Counted from the first letter of the stretch, positions 17,531-26,566 are shown. The stretch: 64,000 bases of DNA from JADGNZ01 sp963715895 (GCA_963715895.1 OY970284.1:806001-870000), one strand, 5' to 3'. A program made the numbers and translations. Notes: generated by a model from the letters alone, not told the origin.

Positions 17531-18619
17531 ATGATGCACAATGCAACGGCGATGACGGAGTCGTTGCAGAGTGTTGCGCCGGCCGGGTTGCAGCGAAATG
17601 TCCCACTTGCCACCCTGACCACCCTCGGAATCGGTGGTCCCGCAAAGTTATTCGCGCGCGCGGAAAGCATCGACGAGATCCGCGAAGTCATCACCTGGAC
17701 CAGGACCCAACGCGCGCCGCTCTTCATTCTCGGCGGCGGTAGCAACGTCCTGATCGCCGACCAGGGCTTTGACGGCGTCGTCCTGAAGATCGACCTACGC
17801 GGGATCACTGTCCTCACCGAGGATCGCGGCGCGGTAACCATTTACGTCGCCGCCGGCGAGCGGTGGGACGACTTCGTGGCCTTTGCAGTCGACCGCGGTT
17901 GGGCCGGCATCGAATGTCTCTCCGGGATCCCAGGTCTCACCGGCGCGACGCCGATCCAGAACGTCGGCGCCTATGGGCAGGAGGTCAGCGAGACGATCAT
18001 CGGAGTAGAGGCCATCGAGCGCGACACCGGCCGCGTGGTGACGCTGACGAACCTGGAGTGCGGTTTCGGTTACCGCCAGAGTGTGTTCAAGAACCAGGCG
18101 AAGGACCACTACGTCGTCGCTGGCGTCACCTTCCGTCTCATGCCGCGCGGTTCCGCGACGATCCGATATCCCGAGCTGCAGAAGTATCTCGATGAGCACG
18201 AGATCGACGCGAACGATCTCCAGCAGGTGCGCGGCGCCGTCATCGCCATCCGCAAGCGCAAAGGGATGGTTCTCGATCCATCTGACCCTGATACGCGCAG
18301 CGATGGCTCGTTCTTCATGAATCCCATAGTGACGCAGGCGCGGTTCGAGGAGATTCGCAACCTCGACGAGAACGTTCCGCACTTTCCCTCCGGCGACCAG
18401 ATCAAGCTTTCGGCCGCGTGGCTCATCGAGCAGGCCGGTTTCCAAAAAGGCTTCGTGCACGGCAATGCCGGCTTGTCGTCGAAGCACACGCTTGCCGTGA
18501 TCAACCGCGGCGGCGGAACGGCGCGGGAAATTCTGGAGCTTGTCCGGATGATTCAGGATGGAGTGCGCGAGAAGTTCGGCGTGGAGATCCAACCGGAGCC
18601 GAGTTTCATCGGGTCTTGA
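17531..18619 (+). CDS. murB: UDP-N-acetylenolpyruvoylglucosamine reductase MurB
   Basis: 362 residues. It reduces UDP-GlcNAc-enolpyruvate to UDP-MurNAc with NADPH/FAD in peptidoglycan precursor synthesis. Visible are the FAD-binding segment FILGGGSNVLIADQGFDGVV, GIECLSGIPGLTGATPIQNV, YRQSVFKN, GSFFMNPIV with the catalytic serine region, and a C-terminal KLSAAWLIEQAGFQKG. Length is typical of the E. coli-type enzyme. The ATG at 17531 is used; ATG 17552 is an alternative. The end overlaps the convergent TIR-like gene by 14 bp. Confidence 0.96.
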   Translation: MMHNATAMTESLQSVAPAGLQRNVPLATLTTLGIGGPAKLFARAESIDEIREVITWTRTQRAPLFILGGGSNVLIADQGFDGVVLKIDLRGITVLTEDRGAVTIYVAAGERWDDFVAFAVDRGWAGIECLSGIPGLTGATPIQNVGAYGQEVSETIIGVEAIERDTGRVVTLTNLECGFGYRQSVFKNQAKDHYVVAGVTFRLMPRGSATIRYPELQKYLDEHEIDANDLQQVRGAVIAIRKRKGMVLDPSDPDTRSDGSFFMNPIVTQARFEEIRNLDENVPHFPSGDQIKLSAAWLIEQAGFQKGFVHGNAGLSSKHTLAVINRGGGTAREILELVRMIQDGVREKFGVEIQPEPSFIGS

Positions 18620-19244
18620 ACGGTCTCAGACCGGGTACATACGTGGCAGCACTCGTCGCCGCGAGAATGCGGAGATCCTTGAACGGTGACGCCAGAAAGA
18701 TATTCGACCACTCATCCTGCGACTTCAGCCGCTGCGCTTTCGCGGCCACATCGGCATAGATCGCTTGAAGTTGTTGAAGTGTGGGACGGTGGCTGTGCCT
18801 CGCGAGCGCGTTCGATACGGCTTTCAAAACCGATGGTGCGTGTCCGTCATGAATCAGTACGTTGGTCCCGCTGATGTCGCTAAGCGATTTCGCGGCGCGA
18901 TGAGTGACCTGCTCGAGGAGAAACCAGCGATGTCGACGATTGGTTGACAGCGCGACGGCTACCGCGAGCCCAAGTTCGAACGGCATGTTGAATCTCGGCG
19001 TTCGTGGTGAGGGAGGGTCGAGGCGCACATAGGAGAGATCGTGAAATGAGATCACCGACTGCTCGATCAATCGGTAGATCCGGCTCAACTGCGTATCGCT
19101 TCCCGGATCGTGCATCGCTGCGACAGGCACGAGGCCGAAACCCGCCAGACCGGCCAACAAGCCCAGAAAAAGATCCTCGTTAGAGTTGACGTAGGCGAGA
19201 TTGATGAACGCCGTTCCGGCATGTGAGCTCCGCGACCTCGCCAC
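18606..19244 (-). CDS. Small TIR/deoxyribosyltransferase-like protein, possible defence effector
   Basis: 212 residues with a GTG start at 19244. The motif order FINLAYVNSNEDLF, AGLAGFGLVPVAAMHD, SRIYRLIEQSVISFHDLSYV and PRFNMPFELGLAVAVAL matches a widespread uncharacterised family with F.N..(Y/F)..LF, GF.P, R(L/I)..(I)I..S...IHDLS and RFNMPFELGL. The layout resembles TIR and nucleoside 2-deoxyribosyltransferase folds, where a Glu as in FELGL is catalytic. NAD or nucleotide cleavage is therefore possible but inferred. It follows, by 14 bp, a small HTH protein. Confidence 0.6.
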   Translation of the reverse strand: MARSRSSHAGTAFINLAYVNSNEDLFLGLLAGLAGFGLVPVAAMHDPGSDTQLSRIYRLIEQSVISFHDLSYVRLDPPSPRTPRFNMPFELGLAVAVALSTNRRHRWFLLEQVTHRAAKSLSDISGTNVLIHDGHAPSVLKAVSNALARHSHRPTLQQLQAIYADVAAKAQRLKSQDEWSNIFLASPFKDLRILAATSAATYVPGLRPFKTR

Positions 19245-19258
19245 GTCTCCTCCGTCGT

Positions 19259-19492
19259 TCAGCGCGCCCGGGCCGTGCGTTTCTTAACGGTCCGCGTGCC
19301 GCTGGGCTTCTCACTCTGCGCGTTCCGAGATGCGCGGCGCGGGGTGCCAACCGCAGGCCCCGCCTGAAATTGCAGCAACTCTTCGGCGAGTTGCGCCACT
19401 CGTCGCTTCGGTACTTGAAGGAGGTCCGCCAGGTCGCGCGCAGTGGGGTATCTCGTGCTGATGATTGCTTTCTTGAATTTTGCTGAAGGCAT
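19259..19492 (-). CDS. Small basic helix-turn-helix-like protein, partner of the TIR-like gene
   Basis: 77 residues from the ATG at 19490-19492 (MPSAKFKKAIISTRYPTARD). Residues 10-40 fit a short HTH (TARDLADLLQVPKRRVAQLA). The tail is strongly basic and probably disordered (GTRTVKKRTARAR). It is the first gene of a two-gene leftward unit with the TIR-like protein. It is likely a DNA-binding partner or repressor; the family was not recognised further. Confidence 0.55.
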   Translation of the reverse strand: MPSAKFKKAIISTRYPTARDLADLLQVPKRRVAQLAEELLQFQAGPAVGTPRRASRNAQSEKPSGTRTVKKRTARAR

Positions 19493-19625
19493 CGACTCCT
19501 CCGATCTTATGGTACGGCACCCTGAGGTGAAGTGAAAGGCACTCTGCGGCAATGCGACTCCCCCTCGGTCCTCAATTTACGTGCGGCCTCGCGAAAGACG
19601 GCAAGGCACTGGCATACTGAGATCC

Positions 19626-20588
19626 ATGAAACGTCTCGCCCTCGCACTCCTCTTCGCCGCCCTCACCGCCCGCGCCGACACGCTTCTGATCCTTAACAAG
19701 TCCGATGCGACGTTGATGTTCGTCGATCCGGTGACGTTGAAGACGCTCGGTACGATTCCGACGGGCGACGGGCCGCACGAGGTAGCGGTGTCGGATGATG
19801 GAAAGACCGCCGTGGTCGCGAACTACGGCACCGCACCCAACCCGGGGACTACTCTCTCGGTCGTCGATGTTCCGAACCGCAAGGAGTTGCGGCGTGTCGC
19901 GCTTCCCGGCCTGTTGCGGCCACACGGCATCACCGCGGTCGGATCGCGATTCTGGTTCACGGCCGAGGGGAGCCGGGTCATCGCGCGGTACGACGCGTCC
20001 GCCGACCGCATCGACTTCGTCAGCGGAAGCGGCGCGGACACCACGCACATGATCATCGTTCCGCGCGGTGAAAAGACGGTCTATACGGCGAACATCGGCT
20101 CGAACAGCGTCACGGTCTTCGACCTGAGCCGTGTACCGCGCGACATTTACATCAAGCAGATTCCGGTCGTCAAAGGGCCTGAAGGGATGGATCTCGCGCC
20201 GGATGCGTCTGAGCTGTGGGTGGCCTCGCGCGTCGCGAAGGGGGGAATCGCCATCATCGACCCGAAGTCGGGGACGGTCACGCAAACGCTCCCGACGGAG
20301 ACCAAGGTAGCCAACCGGGTGAAGTTCACAAATGACGGGAAGTGGGTGCTCGTCTCCGATACCGACGCGAACGTCGTGCTCGTCTACGACGCGGCGACGA
20401 AAGAGGTGATCAAGTCAGTGGAGATGGCGGATGGCCCGTCGGGAATCCTCATGTCGCCGGACGGTCAGCGCGCCTTCGTCGCCTGTGCGAACGCGAAGAA
20501 AGTACAGGTCATGGAGCTGAAAACGTTCTCCATCACGCACGAGATCGAGACGGGGAACACACCGGACGGATTGGCATTCGCGCGGTAA
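19626..20588 (+). CDS. Secreted YVTN-type beta-propeller protein
   Basis: 320 residues from the ATG at 19626 (MKRLALALLFAALTARADT signal peptide). Repeats of about 40 residues such as TIPTGDGPHEVAVSDDGKTA, VYTANIGSNSVTVFDLS and GPSGILMSPDGQRAFVACAN are YVTN/lactonase-like seven-bladed propeller units. It is periplasmic or exported. The binding partner is unknown; similar proteins occur beside quinoprotein dehydrogenases, which are not present here. Confidence 0.85.
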   Translation: MKRLALALLFAALTARADTLLILNKSDATLMFVDPVTLKTLGTIPTGDGPHEVAVSDDGKTAVVANYGTAPNPGTTLSVVDVPNRKELRRVALPGLLRPHGITAVGSRFWFTAEGSRVIARYDASADRIDFVSGSGADTTHMIIVPRGEKTVYTANIGSNSVTVFDLSRVPRDIYIKQIPVVKGPEGMDLAPDASELWVASRVAKGGIAIIDPKSGTVTQTLPTETKVANRVKFTNDGKWVLVSDTDANVVLVYDAATKEVIKSVEMADGPSGILMSPDGQRAFVACANAKKVQVMELKTFSITHEIETGNTPDGLAFAR

Positions 20589-20598
20589 CCCCCTTGGG

Positions 20599-21015
20599 TC
20601 ACGACTCCACGTACGGCGCCAGTTTCTCACGCACGACATCGGGCACCGCGGTAGGCTTGAACTCTCCTCGCTTCACCGCCACGAGGATGTACTTCCCGGT
20701 TGCCACGACCACATCCGGCGCTTCGGTACGGCGCACTTCGAAGTTGAGGTGGATCGAGCTGGCGCCGATCTTTCCGAAGTAGGCATCGACGATGAGGAGC
20801 TCGTCGAGGGTTACGGGATGAAAGAAGTCGCACTCCACGTGAACGCGGGGAAGCCACAGGCCGAGCTCGTCGAAGAGCGTTCGATAGGAGAGACCGCAGG
20901 AGCGGAAGAGCTCGACCTCGGCCAGACCAAAGAAGCGCAGATAGGCCTGGTAGTTGATGATGCCGGCGGCATCGATGTCTTCCCAGCGAACGTATTCAGA
21001 CACGGAAAAGCGCAT
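20599..21015 (-). CDS. Acyl-CoA thioesterase, 4HBT/YbgC-like hotdog fold
   Basis: 138 residues from the ATG at 21013-21015 (MRFSVSEYVRWEDIDAAGII). The active-site motif D-x-x-G-I-I-N-Y-x-x-Y with a following E (NYQAYLRFFGLAEVELF) is that of 4-hydroxybenzoyl-CoA/YbgC-type thioesterases. Later strands (VHVECDFFHPVTLDEL, SIHLNFEV) complete the fold. It hydrolyses acyl-CoA thioesters; the chain preference cannot be read from sequence. It is convergent with the propeller gene and divergent from the amidohydrolase. Confidence 0.88.
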   Translation of the reverse strand: MRFSVSEYVRWEDIDAAGIINYQAYLRFFGLAEVELFRSCGLSYRTLFDELGLWLPRVHVECDFFHPVTLDELLIVDAYFGKIGASSIHLNFEVRRTEAPDVVVATGKYILVAVKRGEFKPTAVPDVVREKLAPYVES

Positions 21016-21035
21016 GGCCTTAGAATTCGTGCACG

Positions 21036-22358
21036 ATGACAAAACGTATCACGGCTCTTGTCTTCTCTCTTTTCGCCGTCGCTGCTCTTGGCGCTGAGGC
21101 ACCGCCGAAGGTTGTCGTTCTCCGCGCGGCGCGGCTCATCGACGGCCGCGGTGGCAATGTCCTTTCTCCGGCGGTGATCGTGGTGCGAGGCAATAAGATC
21201 GAGTCGATCGGCGGCGCCGTTCCCGCGGACGCTCAGGTGATCGACCTCGGCGACATGACCCTGCTGCCCGGCCTGATCGATGCGCATGTCCACACGCTGC
21301 TGCAGGGCGACATCACGTCGGAAGATTACGACGTGCAGCTCTTCAAGGAATCGCTTGCCTACCGCGCGTTGCGCGCGACCAGGGCCCTGAAGATCGCGCT
21401 CGGCCATGGCTTCACGACCGTGCGCGACCTCGAGACGGAGGGGGCGATGTACACGGACGTCGACCTCAAGCATGCCATCAACAACGGCATCATCGACGGT
21501 CCGCGCATGGTGGTCTCGACACGGGCGATGTCGGTCACCGGCGGCTATGGTCCCAGCGGTTACGCGCCGGACGTCACGTATCCGATGGGTGTGCAGATCG
21601 TGGACGGCGCGGATTCGGCGCGTAAAGCGGTGCGCGAGCAGATCGCCCACGGCGCCGACTGGATCAAGGTTTACGCGGACCGCTCATACTTCGTTGCGAA
21701 GGACGGCACGCTGTCGTCGACGCCGACCTTCAACGCCGAGGAGATGAGGGCGATCGTCGAGGAAGCGCATCGGCTGCGGCACAAAGTGGCTGCCCACGCC
21801 ATGGCCCGGCCGGGAATCGAGAACGCGCTCAACGCCGGCGTCGACTCGATCGAGCATGGCATCGCCATCCCTGACGATCTCCTCGATGTCATGGTGGCCA
21901 AGGGAACGTATCTCTGTCCGACGTTGACCGTGACCGAGTACGTGGCGCCGGGCCGGGGCGGCGTCTGGACGAAGATTCCCGCGTTTCATCGCGACAGTTT
22001 TGCGCGCGCGTTGAAACGCGGCGTGAAGATCGCCTTCGGCACCGACGCCGGCGGCTTCGCCTGGGACGCGATCAACGAGGCGAAGGAGTTCGAGTACGAG
22101 ACCCGCTACGGCATGACCCCGATGCAGGCCATCCAGACGGCGACGCGCAATGCGGCCGATCTGCTCGACATGTCGGACCGCATCGGCACCATCGAAGCGG
22201 GCAAGTTCGCCGACGTCGTGGCCGTGCCGGGCAATCCGCTGAGCGACATCACGGCGATGGAACGGGTGGCGTTCGTGATGAAGGATGGGAACGTCTATAA
22301 GCGGCCGGCCGAGGAGTGGAATGTGGATGGTGTAAACAGCAAGCCGCGAAATCACTAG
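21036..22358 (+). CDS. Secreted amidohydrolase (imidazolonepropionase/Xaa-Pro-dipeptidase-like)
   Basis: 440 residues with a signal peptide (ITALVFSLFAVAALGAEAPP). The amidohydrolase metal site is intact: LLPGLIDAHVHTL (HxH), the lysine region GADWIKVYADRS, HKVAAHAMARPGIENAL, SIEHGIAI and FGTDAGGFAWD. The closing strand is IEAGKFADVVAVPGNPL. The family contains exported metal-dependent hydrolases acting on peptides or cyclic amides; the substrate is unknown. The coaX gene follows. Confidence 0.88.
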   Translation: MTKRITALVFSLFAVAALGAEAPPKVVVLRAARLIDGRGGNVLSPAVIVVRGNKIESIGGAVPADAQVIDLGDMTLLPGLIDAHVHTLLQGDITSEDYDVQLFKESLAYRALRATRALKIALGHGFTTVRDLETEGAMYTDVDLKHAINNGIIDGPRMVVSTRAMSVTGGYGPSGYAPDVTYPMGVQIVDGADSARKAVREQIAHGADWIKVYADRSYFVAKDGTLSSTPTFNAEEMRAIVEEAHRLRHKVAAHAMARPGIENALNAGVDSIEHGIAIPDDLLDVMVAKGTYLCPTLTVTEYVAPGRGGVWTKIPAFHRDSFARALKRGVKIAFGTDAGGFAWDAINEAKEFEYETRYGMTPMQAIQTATRNAADLLDMSDRIGTIEAGKFADVVAVPGNPLSDITAMERVAFVMKDGNVYKRPAEEWNVDGVNSKPRNH

Positions 22359-22384
22359 ATCAAACGCCTGCTAACCTAACAGCC

Positions 22385-23170
22385 GTGTCCAATCTTCTCG
22401 TCGTCGACGTCGGTAACACGAACATCGTTCTGGGCGTCTTTCGGGGCGATGGGCTTGTCAGCTCCTGGCGGCTCGCTACGGCGCGCGAGCGAACCTCGGA
22501 TGAGTACGGGATTCTGGCGCGGCAGCTCATCGGTGAGACGTTCTCCGATGCGTTCGAGGGAGCCATCGTGTCGTCGGTCGTGCCGCCGCTCAATCACTCC
22601 ATCGCCTCGATGGTGCGCAAGTTCTTCGGGCTCGATGCTCTTTTCGTCGAACCGGGAGTGAAGACCGGAATCGCCATTCACACCGACAACCCGCAGGAAG
22701 TCGGTGCGGACCGCATTGTCAATTGCGTGGCCGCACACGAGGAGTACGGCGGGCCGGCCATCATCGTCGACTTCGGCACGGCCACGACGTTCGACGTCGT
22801 GACGCATGATGCGCGTTATATCGGCGGCGTCATCGCCCCGGGACTGACCATCTCCGCAGAGGCGCTTTTCGCCCGTGCCGCGCGGCTGCCGCGCGTCGAC
22901 ATCCGCCGGCCGGAGTCGGTGATCGGAACGAACACGATCGTCAACATGCAGTCGGGCATCTACTTCGGTTACCTCGGTCTGGTCGACGGCATCCTCGGAC
23001 GGATGAAGCGCGAAGTGCCCGACGTGCGGGCGGTCGTGGCCACGGGCGGCCTGGCGTCGCTCCTCGCCCCCGATTCCGAGTACATCGAGCATGTCGATGA
23101 CGATCTGACGCTGAAGGGCCTGAAGATCGTCTACGAGAGGAACAGGACGCCGAGGCGAGGGCGTAAGTGA
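22385..23170 (+). CDS. coaX: Type III pantothenate kinase CoaX
   Basis: 261 residues when started at the GTG at 22385 (VSNLLVVDVGNTNIVLGVFR), preferred because the family begins directly with this ATP-binding DxGNT loop. GADRIVNCVAAH and VDFGTATTFDVV are the second and third signature motifs, and GGVIAPGLTIS and VVATGGLASLLA are also conserved. It phosphorylates pantothenate in the first step of CoA synthesis. The stop overlaps the GTG of the next gene (23167-23170). Confidence 0.95.
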   Translation: MSNLLVVDVGNTNIVLGVFRGDGLVSSWRLATARERTSDEYGILARQLIGETFSDAFEGAIVSSVVPPLNHSIASMVRKFFGLDALFVEPGVKTGIAIHTDNPQEVGADRIVNCVAAHEEYGGPAIIVDFGTATTFDVVTHDARYIGGVIAPGLTISAEALFARAARLPRVDIRRPESVIGTNTIVNMQSGIYFGYLGLVDGILGRMKREVPDVRAVVATGGLASLLAPDSEYIEHVDDDLTLKGLKIVYERNRTPRRGRK

Positions 23171-24636
23171 TCAGGAGCACTTGCGTCTCGCTAGCCGTTG
23201 CTGCGCTCCTCCTCGCCGCCCAAGCCTTCGCTGGCTCGCAAGTTACCGCTACCCACGCCGCCCTCGCCACATCGTCGCCCGCGGCAACGCAGATCGGCCT
23301 GCGCGTTCTCAAGAACGGCGGCAATGCCATCGACGCGGCGGTGGCGGTCTCGTTCGCGCTCGGCGTGCTCGAGCCGAAGGCCACAGGCATCGGCGGCGGC
23401 GGATTTCTCACCTATTACGATGCAGAGACCGGTGGCGTCTGGACGCTCGACTTTCGCGAGACCGCGCCGGCGGCGGCGAAACGCCCGCCTGGCGGCGCGG
23501 CCTTCAGCGGTGCTTCGGCGGCGGCCATTCCCGGGTTCGTGGCGGGACTCGATGCCATGCACGCCCGCTTCGGCTCTCTCCCATGGCGTGAGCTTCTCTT
23601 GCCCGCCAACCGCCTGGCAAAAGACGATCTGGCCAAGACGCTGCAGCGCCTCGGCGAACAGGGAGCGCGCGATTTCTACGACGGGCAACTGGCCGGCAAA
23701 GTGATCGGGGCAGTGCGGGCGGCCGGCGGCACGTTCTCGTTTCGCGATCTGCACGACTACAAACCCGTTTGGCGCGCCCCGGTCCGCATCGCTTTCCGCG
23801 GCGCCGACATCTACACCGTCGCGCCGCCGGCGGCGGGCGGTCTGATGCTCGGATCGATTCTGAAGATCGTGAGCGGACTCGCTCTGAATAAGCCGAACTA
23901 CATTCACCTGCTCGCCGAGGCCGAGCGGCGCGCGGCCATCGATCGCGACAGATTTCTGGCCGACCCCGCCGGGGAACGCGTGCCGATGAACGATCTCCTC
24001 TCCGATGAGCGTGCCGCCCTCTGGCGCGCCTCGATCGATCCGAACCGCGTGACGCCGACAAGTGGATTGACCGAGCCTGGCGCGGTCACGTCTCAGTCGG
24101 CCCACACGACGCACATCTCCATCGTCGACGCCCACGGCAACGTCGTTTCGCTGACGACCTCCGTCGGTGACGAGAACGGAAGCGGTTTCGCCGTGCCTGG
24201 AACCGGCATCGTGCTGAATCGCGCAATGAACGACTTCGCCAGTGCCCCGAACGCCCTGGCCGGCGGTAACCGTCCGGCATCACCCCTCTCTCCAGTGATC
24301 GTGCTGCGCGGCGGAAAACCGGTCCTGGCCATCGGCACGCCCGGCGGCCCAACGATCTCAACGACGATCGCGCAGATCCTGCTCGACGTCCTCGCCTTCA
24401 ACCGGCCGCTGGGAGAGGCGATCGCCGCGCCGCGCTTTTCCCAACAGGCTACGCCGGAAGAGGTTACCTACGAGCAGGGCCGCGCACCCCAAGCGACAGT
24501 CGACGCTCTGCTTGCCATGGGACACGGCATCCACGCCGGCGAGCCTTTCGGCGACGTGCAGGCGGTGTCGATCGCCGGCGGGAAACTGCTGGCGATCTCC
24601 GATCCGCGTCACGGGGGGGCGGCGGGAGGGTATTAG
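23167..24636 (+). CDS. ggt: Gamma-glutamyltransferase (glutathione hydrolase family)
   Basis: 489 residues with a signal peptide (VSLAVAALLLAAQAFAGSQV) and a GTG start overlapping the coaX stop. The large subunit carries GGNAIDAAVAVSFALGVLEP and GIGGGGFL. The autocleavage site and catalytic threonine are in AHTTHISIVDAHGNVVSLT. The conserved PLSPVIVLRGGKP and GTPGGPTISTTIAQILLDVL follow. The length is somewhat short for the family (about 530-580). It is periplasmic and acts on gamma-glutamyl peptides. Confidence 0.9.
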   Translation: MIRSTCVSLAVAALLLAAQAFAGSQVTATHAALATSSPAATQIGLRVLKNGGNAIDAAVAVSFALGVLEPKATGIGGGGFLTYYDAETGGVWTLDFRETAPAAAKRPPGGAAFSGASAAAIPGFVAGLDAMHARFGSLPWRELLLPANRLAKDDLAKTLQRLGEQGARDFYDGQLAGKVIGAVRAAGGTFSFRDLHDYKPVWRAPVRIAFRGADIYTVAPPAAGGLMLGSILKIVSGLALNKPNYIHLLAEAERRAAIDRDRFLADPAGERVPMNDLLSDERAALWRASIDPNRVTPTSGLTEPGAVTSQSAHTTHISIVDAHGNVVSLTTSVGDENGSGFAVPGTGIVLNRAMNDFASAPNALAGGNRPASPLSPVIVLRGGKPVLAIGTPGGPTISTTIAQILLDVLAFNRPLGEAIAAPRFSQQATPEEVTYEQGRAPQATVDALLAMGHGIHAGEPFGDVQAVSIAGGKLLAISDPRHGGAAGGY

Positions 24637-24640
24637 CGCA

Positions 24641-24955
24641 TCGCTCCAACTTGATGCGGTATCGGTCCAATTTGGAGCGGCATCGATCCAATTTGGTGCG
24701 GCATCGAATCAATCTGATGCGATATCGATCCAATTTGATGCGGTATCGAATCAATCTGATGCGGCATCGATCCAATCTGATGCGGTATCGAATCAATCTG
24801 ATGCGGCATCGAATCAATCTGATGCGGTATCGATCCAATCTGATGCGGTATCGAATCAATCTGATGCGGCATCGAATCAATCTGATGCGATTTCGATCCA
24901 GATTGATGCGGCATCGATCCAATTTCATGCGATTTCGGACCAATTTGAACCGGTA
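24641..24955. repeat. Tandem array, 15 units of 21 bp
   Basis: The consensus unit is close to TCGAATCAATCTGATGCGGYA, repeated 15 times without length change; positions 4-7 alternate between ATCC and AATC types. Because 21 is a multiple of three and the unit lacks stops, several frames on both strands stay open and would encode seven-residue repeats (for example MRYRSNL or PHQIDSM), but none has a convincing ribosome-binding site. It occupies most of the 551-bp gap between ggt and the gene at 25188. The remainder (24956-25187) shows nothing else recognisable apart from the ribosome-binding site of that gene. Confidence 0.9.
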
Positions 24956-25187
24956 CCGGAACGCTCCGTTGCGACATCGCAACGGCAGATATCGATATCA
25001 GCAACATATAGTTGTCTGTTTCCACAACGCCGTGGTTATGGTTACTTTTTGCCGGGCTGATACGTCTAACCAGAGTCGGATCAGTTCAGACCAGCCCAGC
25101 ATTGCTGTGGCGTGAACTGACAGGCCAAGTATGGCCAAACGGTCGCCCCTATCTCACGAAGACGTAGTTGATGAAAGGAGATATGAC

Positions 25188-25832
25188 ATGACAGTCACCC
25201 CGAGCCCTACAACACCCACTCTCGACAGTCCGGCGGTCCTCGCCGCCACAACAGCCGACGCGATCGCGGCGGAGCTTCGCGCCATCGTCGGCACCTTGCA
25301 GACAGCCGTACCCGGTCTTCTGAAGTTTGATGCACGGCAGACCAGGCGCATCGCGGCAAGCGCGAAATTCGGCAGCGAATCGCTCGTGCCTACGATCACC
25401 GTCGTTTCCTCGGTACCCAAGGCGAAGGACCGAGACATGTTCGACGTCCATGCCGGTCAGCTCGCTCTGCAGTACCGCGATCAGGTTCTTCCTCTGGCAA
25501 AGCAGATCGGTGAGTTTGCCGCGGACCTCGAGTTCACCGTCGACAATATGCTGGCCGCCGCTGCAATTCAGGCGCTCCAGACATACCGGTGGGCGCAGCA
25601 CGTGGTCCGGCAGCCGGACGGCGTCGATCTGCAGAGCTACGTCGATCAGATGTCGAGCGCGGTGAAGAAGACGATGAACCACCGCAAACCGGCTCCCTCG
25701 GCCCCGAAACCAACCCCGACGCCCGCCGGCGCGCATGGCTTTCTGGCGCCGGACGTCATCCCAGTGAAGAGCAGTGAGCCCGAGGACATCGCGGACCGCT
25801 TCGACCAGGCCCTGCGCGACGTCTCAGAGTAA
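25188..25832 (+). CDS. Conserved-looking cytoplasmic protein of unknown function
   Basis: 214 residues. The start at 25188 is fixed by GAAAGGAG 8-10 nt upstream. No signal peptide or membrane helix is present. A helical middle (SPAVLAATTADAIAAELRAI to about residue 155) is followed by a proline-rich stretch (KPAPSAPKPTPTPAG) and a short acidic C-terminus. One segment (KFGSESLVPTITVVSSVPKA) is predicted beta. No family was recognised. It has its own strong terminator at 25841. Confidence 0.6.
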   Translation: MTVTPSPTTPTLDSPAVLAATTADAIAAELRAIVGTLQTAVPGLLKFDARQTRRIAASAKFGSESLVPTITVVSSVPKAKDRDMFDVHAGQLALQYRDQVLPLAKQIGEFAADLEFTVDNMLAAAAIQALQTYRWAQHVVRQPDGVDLQSYVDQMSSAVKKTMNHRKPAPSAPKPTPTPAGAHGFLAPDVIPVKSSEPEDIADRFDQALRDVSE

Positions 25833-25840
25833 TCAGTGAA

Positions 25841-25872
25841 GGCGTGGCGCCGCTGGCGCCACGCCTGTTTTG
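25841..25872 (+). terminator. Rho-independent terminator
   Basis: A perfect 11-bp stem, GGCGTGGCGCC (25841-25851) with GGCGCCACGCC (25855-25865), has a GCT loop and is followed by TGTTTTGTTTT. It lies 8 bp after the stop of the gene ending at 25832. Confidence 0.85.
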
Positions 25873-25879
25873 TTTTCCC

Positions 25880-26566
25880 TCAAGCCCCGCGTGTCATCCG
25901 CCGTACGCCGTCGCTCGTGGCGATCAGCGCCTCGGTGGTCTCGGTCGGGAAGAAGCCCGTTTCGACGACGCCGGCAAGTTGCCGAATCTCTGCCACGATG
26001 TCGGCGATGTCACTCTGCCCCGGAACGCGCACATCGAGGATGAGGTGCCCTTCGTCGGTAATGCGAGGCTGGCCATCGCGAAGTCGAAGCACCGGCGCGA
26101 GGCCCATCGTCGAGAAACGTTTCTCGAGAACGTCGCGCGCGAACGGCGTTACCTCGACAGGAAGCAAGCCGACCCCGAGCCGCTCCACGAGCTTCGATTC
26201 ATCGGCGATGACGATGAATCGCTTCGCCTGCTGCTCGACGATCTTCTCGCGCAAGAGAGCGCCGCCGCGGCCCTTGATCAGCCGCAACTGGGCATCGATC
26301 TCGTCCGCCCCGTCGACGGCCAGATCGAGCGGCGAAATCTCCGCAAGGGTGAAGAGGGGGATGCCGAGCGGCCGCGCCTGATCCTCGGTCTGCTTCGAAG
26401 TGCAGGTGCAGCGGATGTCGTGCAGATCGCCGCGCGCAAGCGCTTCGCCGAGGAGGGTGACGAACTCTTTGGCCGTGCTGCCTGTGCCGAGGCCGAGCGA
26501 CATACCGGATCGAACGGAACGGAGCGCTTCGCGCGCCGCTTCGATCTTCTGTCGCTCGGCCTTCAC
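25880..26566 (-). CDS. rpiA: Ribose-5-phosphate isomerase A
   Basis: 228 residues from the GTG at 26564-26566, giving the expected family length; no upstream ATG fits. It interconverts ribose-5-phosphate and ribulose-5-phosphate in the pentose phosphate pathway. Signature motifs are GLGTGSTAKEFV, the catalytic region AVDGADEID, IKGRGGALLREKIV with the catalytic Glu/Lys area, and VIADESKLVERLG. The upstream surface-protein gene ends 22 bp before this start. Confidence 0.93.
   Translation of the reverse strand: MKAERQKIEAAREALRSVRSGMSLGLGTGSTAKEFVTLLGEALARGDLHDIRCTCTSKQTEDQARPLGIPLFTLAEISPLDLAVDGADEIDAQLRLIKGRGGALLREKIVEQQAKRFIVIADESKLVERLGVGLLPVEVTPFARDVLEKRFSTMGLAPVLRLRDGQPRITDEGHLILDVRVPGQSDIADIVAEIRQLAGVVETGFFPTETTEALIATSDGVRRMTRGA

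Noticed and set aside
24641..24955. CRISPR array
   Set aside because: The units follow each other without unique spacers, the period is only 21 bp and no cas genes are near.
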